Below, piece by piece: positions 29,560 to 37,078 of a DNA stretch of 64,000 bases; positions within the stretch are counted from its first letter, which is position 1; each line of letters opens with the position of its first letter. Source of the stretch: Yoonia sp. SS1-5 (GTDB lineage Bacteria; Pseudomonadota; Alphaproteobacteria; Rhodobacterales; Rhodobacteraceae). The stretch is from contig NZ_CP151767.2 in the NCBI RefSeq assembly GCF_038443705.2, positions 2,657,501-2,721,500 of the forward strand. Reading direction: 5' to 3'. Under the pieces are notes generated by a model. That model was not told the DNA's origin. It saw only the letters and a program-made list of their open reading frames with translations, and ran no database searches. The translations under genes were made by a program, and so were the position numbers.

Positions 29560-29805
29560 CTAGCTGCCCAGTTCTTCGGTCGAGGACGCTTCGGTTTCTT
29601 CATCACGCAACCGGTGAATATGGGCGATGAAATAGCGCATATGGGCGTTGTCCACAGTACGCTGCGCTGCGTTTTTCCAGGCGTCATAGGCTGACTTGTA
29701 GTCGGGGAACATGCCCACGATATCAATCGCGTCGACATCCTTGAACGCATTCTTGGTCGGATCGACGAGTTCGCCGCCAAAGACGAGGTGCAGGCGTTGT
29801 GTCAT
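29560..29805 (-). CDS. DUF4170 protein
   Basis: 81 residues (MTQRLHLVFGGELVDPTKNA, then FKDVDAIDIVGMFPDYKSAY, then AHMRYFIAHIHRLRDEE). A soluble small protein without signal or membrane segment, matching the DUF4170 family, which is found next to waaA in alphaproteobacteria. No biochemical function is established that I know of; the operon position suggests a role in Kdo/lipid A assembly. It ends 9 bases before the waaA start. Confidence 0.82.
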   Translation of the reverse strand: MTQRLHLVFGGELVDPTKNAFKDVDAIDIVGMFPDYKSAYDAWKNAAQRTVDNAHMRYFIAHIHRLRDEETEASSTEELGS

Positions 29806-29842
29806 GAAAAACCTTCTTTTTTTGTGTTAAGTCAGCGGCACA

Positions 29843-30631
29843 TTAGGGCGTCGCCGTGTTTGGCTCAAGCTTCTGGACAAGATGTGCGTGTAATTCGGGA
29901 CCTGCGGCAAGTACCCCCGCCACCTGCGGGTGCCGGTTGTTGAACAGCAGGGCCGTGTCGGACTGATCGGTGACCTTCGCGCCAGCCTCTGCCGCAATCA
30001 GGCTGCCTGCGGCGATGTCCCATTCCCAGCTGGGCCGCAGCGTGATCATCCCGTCATAGCGCCCCTGGGCCACAAGGCAGAGCCGATAGGCCAGCGAGGA
30101 GCGGAATTTCTGGATCACCGGCGGGGTGCCACCGCGCCAGTGATGCGGCGCGAAATTGGGTTTTGCCCCTAGCAAGGTCGCCCCGTCCAGGCCGGCCCGG
30201 GTCACAGTGACCGGCGCGTCGTTCAGCGTGGCACCGCCGCGAAAGCTGGCCGTGAACATCAGGTCACGAACAGGCAGGTAGACCGCAGCTGCCAAAACCC
30301 GCCCTTCTTCGACGATGGCCAGCGAATGCGCCCAATCCGGATTGCCCGCGATAAAGGCCCGCGTGCCGTCGATCGGGTCAATGACGAATTGTCGTTTTGT
30401 GCGCAGGCGGCCGCTGTCATCTTCGGTTTCTTCCGACAGCCAGCCGTAATCAGGGCGGGCGGCCCGCAGGTCGCGTTCCAGCATTGCGTTGACGGCCAGA
30501 TCAGCCTCGGTCACGGGGCCTGCGCCGTCGGGTTTGTCGACAACCGACGGGTCGTTCTTGAAATAGGACAAGGCGATCTGGCCCGCCGCGCGGGCCGCAT
30601 CCGCCAGCAACGCGCGGTCAGTCTCCGGCAA
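29843..30631 (-). CDS. cysQ: 3'(2'),5'-bisphosphate nucleotidase (inositol monophosphatase family)
   Basis: 262 residues. Metal-binding motifs of the IMPase superfamily are visible: SEETEDD (Glu site), DPIDGTRAF and the late WEWDIAAGSLIAAEAGAKVTD. CysQ hydrolyses adenosine 3',5'-bisphosphate, a by-product of sulphation and acyl-carrier loading. It could also act on inositol-1-phosphate; the two are hard to separate by motif alone. The start overlaps the end of pmbA by 14 bases. DUF4170 follows after 37 bases. Confidence 0.88.
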   Translation of the reverse strand: MPETDRALLADAARAAGQIALSYFKNDPSVVDKPDGAGPVTEADLAVNAMLERDLRAARPDYGWLSEETEDDSGRLRTKRQFVIDPIDGTRAFIAGNPDWAHSLAIVEEGRVLAAAVYLPVRDLMFTASFRGGATLNDAPVTVTRAGLDGATLLGAKPNFAPHHWRGGTPPVIQKFRSSLAYRLCLVAQGRYDGMITLRPSWEWDIAAGSLIAAEAGAKVTDQSDTALLFNNRHPQVAGVLAAGPELHAHLVQKLEPNTATP

Positions 30632-31964
30632 GGGTCAATCCTTCAACCAACAGCGATGGGACGACGCGGGACAGATGCGGACGGGCGTCATTGGCTGGCA
30701 CAATGGTCATCAGCATGTCGCGCAGATTTCCTGCCACGGTGCATTCATTGACCGGGTAGCTGATTTCGCCGTTTTCCACCCAGAAACCCGCGGCCCCCCG
30801 CGAATAATCGCCTGTATTTGGGTTGATGGTGGACCCGATCATCGAGGTGATCAGCAAACCTGTCCCCATGTCGCGCAGCAATGCGTCACGGCTTTGGTCG
30901 CCTTGGGTCAAGGCGATATTCGTGATGCTGGGGGTGGGCGGTGCGCCGGTTCCCCGGGCTGCGTTGGCAGTGCTGGGCATGCCAAGCTTGCGCCCGGTGG
31001 CCAGATCAAGGGTCCAACCGGTCAAGACACCATCATCGACCAGTGCGCGTTTTGTCGTGGGCAGCCCTTCGGCATCAAACAATCGGGATCCGGGTACCCG
31101 GCGCCGGTGCGGGTCTTCGATCAGTGACAGGCCTTTCGGCAATACCTGTGCGCCCAACGCATCACGCAGCCAGCTTGACCCGCGTGCAATCATCATGCCG
31201 TTGGCAGCCTGTATCAGGTTCCCGATCAGCGTGTTTGCGACCCGTTCATCAAAAAGCACCGGAAAGGCGCCGGTCTTTGGTTTGCGCGCACCGGTCCGCG
31301 CAACCGCCCGGGCCGCCGCCGTCTCGCCGATCTCGTCTGCATCACGCATGTCAGCGCCGAATACCCGGCTGTCATGGTCGTAGTCGCGCTCCATCCCGGT
31401 GCCGGTGCCGCTGATGGCCACGCAGGACAGCCCGTGATCGGTTCGGGCGTAGCCTGCGGAAAAGCCGTTTGTGGCGGTCAACTGAACGCGCCGCTGACCA
31501 TAACCGGCCGCCGCAGATTGAACCTGGCTGATGGCCGGGTTGCGCAGGGCGGCGGCCTCGGCCCGTAAAGCACGGTCTTGCAGGAAGGCCGGATCAGGCT
31601 CTGCCCCGGGATCACACAGCTCTAGCGTGGTTGTATCCGTGTCGGTCGCCAATTGATGCGCATCGGCCAGACCGATATGCGGATCTTCGGGTGCCTCTCT
31701 GGCCATCGCGACCGCCCGTTCGGCCATTTGAGCCAGCGTATCCGGCTTGGCGTCGGATGACGACACACAGGCCTGCCGCTGGCCGACAAGCACACGCAAG
31801 CCGATATCAATGCCCTCGGACCGTTCGGCCTGTTCAAGTGCGCCTGCGCGCACATTGATCGACACCGATGTGCCTTCAACCGCGATCGCATCTGCGGCAT
31901 CAGCGCCGGCGCGGGTTGCAGCGGCCAAAAGCTGTTCGGTCAGGTCGGACAATGGGCGTGTCAT
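30618..31964 (-). CDS. pmbA: TldE/PmbA-type metalloprotease subunit
   Basis: 448 residues of the TldD/PmbA family. N-terminal domain residues such as AIAVEGTSVSINVRAG and LRVLVGQRQACVSSSD, then the C-terminal family core with PVLFDERVANTLIGN, IEDPHRRRVPGSRLFDAEG and SMIGSTINPNTGDYSRGAAG. In E. coli TldD and TldE work as a heterodimer that degrades unfolded peptides and matures microcin. The TldD partner motif (HExxxH) is absent, as expected for the E subunit, and no tldD lies in the window. First gene of the envelope operon. Confidence 0.93.
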   Translation of the reverse strand: MTRPLSDLTEQLLAAATRAGADAADAIAVEGTSVSINVRAGALEQAERSEGIDIGLRVLVGQRQACVSSSDAKPDTLAQMAERAVAMAREAPEDPHIGLADAHQLATDTDTTTLELCDPGAEPDPAFLQDRALRAEAAALRNPAISQVQSAAAGYGQRRVQLTATNGFSAGYARTDHGLSCVAISGTGTGMERDYDHDSRVFGADMRDADEIGETAAARAVARTGARKPKTGAFPVLFDERVANTLIGNLIQAANGMMIARGSSWLRDALGAQVLPKGLSLIEDPHRRRVPGSRLFDAEGLPTTKRALVDDGVLTGWTLDLATGRKLGMPSTANAARGTGAPPTPSITNIALTQGDQSRDALLRDMGTGLLITSMIGSTINPNTGDYSRGAAGFWVENGEISYPVNECTVAGNLRDMLMTIVPANDARPHLSRVVPSLLVEGLTLAGD

Positions 31965-32035
31965 GGGCGTTCCTTTGCTGCAACTGACCTAATGCGACCC
32001 GGGCAGGCCCGCAAGGAACACATCCGTACCGGGCA

Positions 32036-32070
32036 AAGAAAAACGGCGCGCAGGTGATCCTGCGCGCCGT
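32036..32070 (-). terminator. Strong Rho-independent terminator of the DUF2125 gene
   Basis: 12-bp perfect stem (ACGGCGCGCAGG / CCTGCGCGCCGT, 32043-32070) with a 4-base loop and a downstream T run on the minus strand (TTTTTCTTT), 22 bases after the stop at 32092. Confidence 0.9.
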
Positions 32071-32091
32071 CTATTGAAGATGTATCGCGAT

Positions 32092-33594
32092 CTATCGGAT
32101 GCGCTGACCATTGGCCAGAACTTGGCCGTCTGCGTTGACTTCAAGCTTGGTTTCCAACTGGTCATCGCCGGTAACCTGCGTGAACATGCCAAGCATCATG
32201 CGGCCACCCATGACCTGATCTTCCGGTAGAAGGCCCATGGCGACAAGATTGTCGATCAATCCGTTGATGCCGCTGCCTTGAATGACAACATCACCCTCGG
32301 GGCGGGGGAACCCGTCAAACGTGGTCAGATCCGAATTGTCGAAGGTAAAGGCCCCTTCGCCCGTGATCAACGCGCCAGCCAGCGCGATCTTGAGCGCGTC
32401 CAGATTGACCGCGTTCAACTCGAACGGCATGTCGGCGTCATTCATGGCATCGGCCTGTGCAGGGTCCATGACGTCGAATAGGGGGCGGGCCTGCCCGCTG
32501 AGGGCAAATTGCAACGTTGAAGGATCGCGGGGCAGCACGGTGCCTGGATCAAACATGTCCCAGACCATGTCATTGAGCACGATATCAATGAAATCAAAGC
32601 TGAACCGGAAGTCGGATGGCGCATCAGCCTTTGCAACGGGCATTTCCAGGCCAAATCCGTATTCGGCCATGCTGACCTCGACCGGGAAAGGCAGATCACC
32701 GCTGGCGATGTTGACGGCAACATCGGTGGTCGTGGCGTCATAGCCGATGATCTCGGCGCTCATTTGGGCGTTCAGGTTCGTGTTGCCAGTGCTGACAGAC
32801 CCGGCCAGCTGGTCGCCATCTGCGTTGATATCAAAGACATAGTCGGCCCGGTCCACGGTGTATCCGCCGGAAAAGGCGAAACCGTTTGTGAACAGGTCGT
32901 CCGGGTTGTCGAAATCCGCATCAAGCGGCAGTGCCATGTCGCCTTCCATGGCCATCCCTGCGATCTTGCCGCTGGCCACGACATATTCGCCCTCTGCACC
33001 CGGAACCTGAATATCGACCAGGAAATCCACGGACGCCAATGTGGCGTCATAGGTGATCTCGCGCAGATCACCGGTTGCCGATGTATATGTCGCGTCCAGA
33101 TCATTTGCAGTCAGCTGTGCATCGCCGGTAAAGGTGATGTCGCCATCGACAACGTCACGCAGGGCCACCTTATAGCTGTCTGCCGAGACGTCATAGCGCA
33201 TCGCGTCAGGATCACCGCTGACGATCATCTCAAGGCCGGACTGGCTGACGTCAATTGTGACGACCGCGCCGGTGACCGGGGTGATCAGGATCGGGTAGCT
33301 TTCGGACATGGTGACCTTGACGCTGCCATCGCCCTGCTCTTCGAACGTGATGTCACCCAAGGCCGCATTCACGGTGACGTCGTCATCGGACATGTTGATC
33401 GCCAGATCCCGCACTGTCAGCGTGTCGCCTGACGCGTCTTCGGATCCGATGGTCAGGCTGTCTTCGCCGTAAAGGGCGATCTGCGACTTCCAGTCTTCCC
33501 AGACCTGGGCCGCGGTGACATCTGCATGTGCTGCCCCTCCCGCGAAAATTGCGGCGATGCAGACTGCGCTGCGCAACCCTTTTGAATTGGTCAT
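32092..33594 (-). CDS. DUF2125 exported protein
   Basis: 500 residues. A signal peptide (about 1-24, ending GGAAHA) is followed by a long acidic beta-rich mature protein (VTAAQVWEDWKSQIALYG near its start, SYPILITPVTGAVVTIDVSQ later). It matches DUF2125 as found in the Rhodobacteraceae. It has very few or no cysteines and no membrane segment after the signal. The function is unknown; the periplasmic/outer-membrane AsmA-like beta composition suggests a lipid- or polysaccharide-related role, which is speculative. It is transcribed alone, divergent from the SDR operon at 33713, with its own strong terminator. Confidence 0.82.
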   Translation of the reverse strand: MTNSKGLRSAVCIAAIFAGGAAHADVTAAQVWEDWKSQIALYGEDSLTIGSEDASGDTLTVRDLAINMSDDDVTVNAALGDITFEEQGDGSVKVTMSESYPILITPVTGAVVTIDVSQSGLEMIVSGDPDAMRYDVSADSYKVALRDVVDGDITFTGDAQLTANDLDATYTSATGDLREITYDATLASVDFLVDIQVPGAEGEYVVASGKIAGMAMEGDMALPLDADFDNPDDLFTNGFAFSGGYTVDRADYVFDINADGDQLAGSVSTGNTNLNAQMSAEIIGYDATTTDVAVNIASGDLPFPVEVSMAEYGFGLEMPVAKADAPSDFRFSFDFIDIVLNDMVWDMFDPGTVLPRDPSTLQFALSGQARPLFDVMDPAQADAMNDADMPFELNAVNLDALKIALAGALITGEGAFTFDNSDLTTFDGFPRPEGDVVIQGSGINGLIDNLVAMGLLPEDQVMGGRMMLGMFTQVTGDDQLETKLEVNADGQVLANGQRIR

Positions 33595-33712
33595 GGTGCG
33601 TACCTTTCGTTATCTCTCTTTCGAACCGACCCGCGCCCACGTAGGATGGGTTTAAGGCCGAACTTGACTGTTCATAACTAGCCACCCGTGCTGGGGATCA
33701 AAAGGGATAAGC

Positions 33713-34471
33713 GTGAAAAAGATGGATATGGTGGGGAAAACCGTACTGATAACCGGGGCAAGCCGGGGGATTGGCGCCGCGGCAGCGCGGGCCTTTGCGG
33801 CGGCGGGCGCCAATGTGGCGCTGGTTGCGCGCAGTACCGATGCAATCGCCGATATTGCGGGCGAGATTGGCGAAAAGGCGCTGGCCATTCCATGTGATGT
33901 GTCCCGCTATGCCGAGGTGGAATCCGCCATTGCGGCCACGGCCCGTACCTTTGGCGGATTGGATGTGCTGATCAACAATGCCGGTATCATTGATCCTATC
34001 GGGCATCTGTCGCAGGCCGACCCCGATGCCTGGGCGCGCGCTATTGATATCAACCTCAAAGGGGTGATGCATGGTATGCGGGCCGCCATGCCGGGTATGA
34101 TTGCCCAAGGCGGGGGGACGATCATCACGGTGTCGTCCGGGGCTGCACATGGCCCGGTTGAAGGGTGGACCGCCTATTGCAGCAGCAAGGCAGGCGCCTA
34201 CATGCTGACCCGGGCTGCGGATAAAGAGGCCCGGACTGCCGGGCTGCGGATCATGGGGCTTTCGCCGGGGACGGTAGCGACCCAGATGCAGCGCGAGATC
34301 AAGGCATCCGGGATCAATCCGGTCAGTCAATTGGACTGGTCCGATCATATCCCGCCCGAATGGCCAGCCCAGGCGCTGTTGTGGATGTGCAGCCAGGACG
34401 CCGACCCCTATCTGGGGACGGATGTCAGCCTGCGCGACGACGATATCCGGCGCAAAGTCGGGCTGCTATGA
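33713..34471 (+). CDS. Short-chain dehydrogenase/reductase (SDR)
   Basis: 252 residues from a GTG start with AAGGGA upstream. The classical SDR pattern is complete: cofactor motif TGASRGIG near 14-21, NNAG, the catalytic Ser (TVSSGA) and Y-x-x-x-K in YCSSKAG. The substrate is not readable from sequence. It is the first gene of a three-gene operon with a crotonase-fold protein (ATGA overlap at 34468) and a flavoprotein, so an acyl-CoA or carbonyl intermediate is plausible. It lacks the extended NADP insert, so NAD(H) or NADP(H) use is undecided. Confidence 0.9.
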   Translation: MKKMDMVGKTVLITGASRGIGAAAARAFAAAGANVALVARSTDAIADIAGEIGEKALAIPCDVSRYAEVESAIAATARTFGGLDVLINNAGIIDPIGHLSQADPDAWARAIDINLKGVMHGMRAAMPGMIAQGGGTIITVSSGAAHGPVEGWTAYCSSKAGAYMLTRAADKEARTAGLRIMGLSPGTVATQMQREIKASGINPVSQLDWSDHIPPEWPAQALLWMCSQDADPYLGTDVSLRDDDIRRKVGLL

Positions 34472-35082
34472 TCGAGCAGACCCAAGAGGGCGACCTGCGG
34501 ATCGTGACGATCAACCGGCCTGACAAGGCCGGTGCGCTGACCCGCGACATGCTTGTGACCCTGGCCGAGATCGCCGAACAATCACAGGCGGTCAAAGCCT
34601 TGATCATCACGGGGACCGGGCCGGTTTTCAGTGCCGGGGCCGATCTTGCCGCGTCGCGGGCCGGTCTTGCGACCGATCCGGTGTGGGAACGTCTTTCATC
34701 CGCGATTGCGGGGCTTCCCGGCCTGACGATAGCCGCCTTGAACGGTACAGCCGCCGGTGGGGCCTTGGGAATGGTGTTGGCCTGTGATCTGCGGATCGCC
34801 GTTGCAAGCGCCAATATATTCTACCCGGTGATGAAGCTTGGATTTCTGCCGCAACCCTCCGATCCGCCGCGGATGCGCGCGCTGATCGGCCCGGCCCGCA
34901 GCAAGATGATCCTGATGGCGGGCAAAAAGATACCGGCGACCCAGGCGCAGGATTGGGGGCTGATTGACCAGATCAGTGAGCCTGCGACGTTGCTGACAGA
35001 CGCGCGGGCCCTTTGCGCCGATGCGCTGCAGGCCGATCCCGCCCATATTGAAGGCATCAAGCGTCTGATTGCCGTCCGTTGA
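34468..35082 (+). CDS. Crotonase-fold protein (enoyl-CoA hydratase/isomerase family), catalytic Glu residues apparently missing
   Basis: 204 residues, short for the family (about 260). The crotonase fold is clear: oxyanion segment SAGADLAASR and the second hole at LNGTAAGGALGMVLACDLRI. Where hydratases have the catalytic Glu (usual P-E-x-x-L-G) this protein has PVMKLGF, and the second Glu position (usually A-x-E-M) reads SKMILMAG. So simple hydration seems unlikely; an isomerase, hydrolase or decarboxylase role, or loss of activity, is possible. The start overlaps the SDR stop (ATGA). The stop overlaps the TTG start of the flavoprotein gene. Confidence 0.85.
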   Translation: MIEQTQEGDLRIVTINRPDKAGALTRDMLVTLAEIAEQSQAVKALIITGTGPVFSAGADLAASRAGLATDPVWERLSSAIAGLPGLTIAALNGTAAGGALGMVLACDLRIAVASANIFYPVMKLGFLPQPSDPPRMRALIGPARSKMILMAGKKIPATQAQDWGLIDQISEPATLLTDARALCADALQADPAHIEGIKRLIAVR

Positions 35083-36245
35083 CACATGCCTTGGTGATTG
35101 GGGCCGGTCCGGCAGGGCTTATGGCGGCAGAGGTCCTGGCGGATGCAGGGCATGCGGTCACCATTGCCGACGCCATGCCATCCTTTGGACGGAAATTCCT
35201 GATGGCGGGCAAATCGGGCCTGAACATCACCAAGGACGAACCGGCAGATAGGTTCCTTGCCGCATATGGCGATGTACCTTCGGCGTTGCGCGACGCGGTG
35301 GCCCGTTTCGGCCCTGACGACGTGATCAAATGGGTCGAAGGGTTGGGGCAGGCGCATTTTACCGGCTCTACCGGGCGGGTTTTCCCGCAAACCATGAAGG
35401 CGTCACCCTTGCTGCGCAGTTGGTTGCAGCGGTTGGGGCGCATGGGTGCTGTGCAACAGCGGCGCTGGCGCTGGGTCGGGTGGGACGGCACAGCCATTGC
35501 GTTTGAAACGCCCGACGGCCGGATGACCGTTGACCCGGATGTGACCATATTGGCGCTGGGCGGTGCAAGCTGGGCGAAATTGGGTGCCAATGGCGATTGG
35601 TCAAAGTTGCTGCCCGACGATGTCGTGCCATTTCAGCCTGCGAATTTCGGATTGGCGGTGCCTTGGTCCAGCTACGTGCAGCCGCATTTTGGCAGCCCGA
35701 TCAAATCGGTCATGATGCAGGCAGCGACCCTGCGCACCCGTGGTGAGTGTGTCTTGACATCCCATGGGCTTGAGGGGGGCGGCATCTACATGCTGGGACC
35801 TGCCCTGCGAGAGGGCCACCCGTTGATCATCGACCTCAAACCGGACTGGTCGCTTGAAAAGCTGCGTGTCGCGCTGGCCAAACCGCGCGGCAAGAACAGC
35901 CTGTCGAACCACCTTCGCAAGACCGTTCGGCTTGAGCCTGCGCAAATCGCACTTTTGGCCGAGTTCGGTCGCCCCTATCCGGATGATCTGGGCGGGTTGA
36001 TCAAGGGCCTGCCGATACCGCATGACGGCCCGCGGCCCATGGACGAGGCGATCTCAACAGCCGGCGGTGTTCGGTTTGACGCATTGACTGGTGATTTGAT
36101 GCTGTCGGCCCGCCCAGGTGTCTTTTGTGCAGGCGAGATGCTGGATTGGGAGGCACCGACCGGCGGCTACCTGATCACCGCATGTCTGGCCACGGGACGG
36201 CATGCAGCGCTGGGCGCGTGCCGGTTTCTGGCTGGGCGAGATTAG
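35079..36245 (+). CDS. FAD-dependent flavoprotein (HI0933/YhiN-like, TIGR03862 type)
   Basis: 388 residues starting at TTG 35079, which overlaps the stop of the crotonase gene. The N-terminal dinucleotide motif is GAGPAGLMAAEVLADAGHAV, followed by the family signature GRKFLMAGKSGLNITKDEP and the C-terminal SARPGVFCAGEMLDWEAPTG. Members of this family bind FAD; their substrate is generally unknown. It is the third gene of the operon. The last 10 bases before the convergent sulfotransferase-like gene leave no room for a terminator. Confidence 0.88.
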   Translation: MTHALVIGAGPAGLMAAEVLADAGHAVTIADAMPSFGRKFLMAGKSGLNITKDEPADRFLAAYGDVPSALRDAVARFGPDDVIKWVEGLGQAHFTGSTGRVFPQTMKASPLLRSWLQRLGRMGAVQQRRWRWVGWDGTAIAFETPDGRMTVDPDVTILALGGASWAKLGANGDWSKLLPDDVVPFQPANFGLAVPWSSYVQPHFGSPIKSVMMQAATLRTRGECVLTSHGLEGGGIYMLGPALREGHPLIIDLKPDWSLEKLRVALAKPRGKNSLSNHLRKTVRLEPAQIALLAEFGRPYPDDLGGLIKGLPIPHDGPRPMDEAISTAGGVRFDALTGDLMLSARPGVFCAGEMLDWEAPTGGYLITACLATGRHAALGACRFLAGRD

Positions 36246-36255
36246 GGTGCTGACC

Positions 36256-36918
36256 CTAGGCCACCAATCGCAAATCCGGTTGTCGCTTGTCATACAGCGC
36301 CAGATCGGGCGCGTAGCGATCGGCAACCAGATCCCTGGACGGGGCGTCGTATCGGCGCAGGTGCGTGCCGAGTGACTGATGCTGTTCGGCATGATCACCA
36401 AAAGCTGGCGCAAAGCCCATATCCCCGAAAATTGCGCCCAGTTCAGCATTGGCGAACTCTGCCCGGACTACATGCGTCACCCGATCAGCACACCATGCAT
36501 CCAGCGACCACGCGCCGATCGACTGCCAGCATTGTCGCCGCCCCATCCGTTTGCGACAGGGCTTGTTGCTAAGCGTGCGTAGCCAGCGGTGAAAATCCGG
36601 ATTGGAAAGGCCGATCCTGCGGCGCAGTCGCCACCCGTGACGGGCCTGTGCAATCCGGTCATACAGCTTTGTCAGTCGCGCATATGGGTTCTGGATGATT
36701 GCGATCCGCGTATAGTCTGCAAAGTCGCGTCCCATCAGGTCAAAGGCGATCTCTGCCTCGACCGGGGACATCCCGGAAAAGAGATTTGTACCCGCGCTTT
36801 TGCGCCAGTCGGATGCGACGGGCTGATCAAGCCAAGGCAGCAAGGCACCGGCGACCCATGGGCAGGCACCCAATGGTTCCGAAAATACAATAAACCGGCA
36901 GCTATGCGAGACCAACAT
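36256..36918 (-). CDS. Sulfotransferase-family-2-like protein
   Basis: 220 residues from ATG 36918, which has GGAAG about 8 bases upstream; an earlier ATG at 36963 has no ribosome site and starts inside a dyad, so I prefer the shorter form. The family trace is IIQNPYARLTKLYDRIAQ (usual RNPYxRLVSxY, 3'-PAPS site), with an N-terminal FIVFSEPLGACPWVAGALL in place of the usual PKTGGTS loop, so PAPS binding may be altered. The central part has basic clusters (GWRLRRRIG) and cysteines (CRKRMGRRQC). It is likely to sulphate a surface polysaccharide if active, given the divergent yjbH-yjbF exopolysaccharide genes; this is inference. Confidence 0.65.
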   Translation of the reverse strand: MLVSHSCRFIVFSEPLGACPWVAGALLPWLDQPVASDWRKSAGTNLFSGMSPVEAEIAFDLMGRDFADYTRIAIIQNPYARLTKLYDRIAQARHGWRLRRRIGLSNPDFHRWLRTLSNKPCRKRMGRRQCWQSIGAWSLDAWCADRVTHVVRAEFANAELGAIFGDMGFAPAFGDHAEQHQSLGTHLRRYDAPSRDLVADRYAPDLALYDKRQPDLRLVA

Positions 36919-36954
36919 GGGCGCAACTTCCGGCGTTATGGTTAACAAATAATG

Positions 36955-36971
36955 TACACGCATAACGTGTA
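36955..36971. promoter_or_regulatory. Perfect dyad TACACG-N5-CGTGTA between sulfotransferase-like gene and yjbH
   Basis: TACACG CATAA CGTGTA reads the same on both strands in its 6-bp arms. It lies 37 bases upstream of the sulfotransferase-like start (36918) and 108 bases upstream of the yjbH start, in the divergent promoter region, a placement typical of an operator for a dimeric regulator. No known box is matched with confidence. Confidence 0.5.
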
Positions 36972-37078
36972 TTTGTGATTTTGCTGTTATCTGTGGCCGA
37001 GACGCCCGGACTTTCGGGATTCACAAAGACCGCTGCGCAGGATAGGTATATCTCTCAAAGGTGAGTGGGAGACATACA

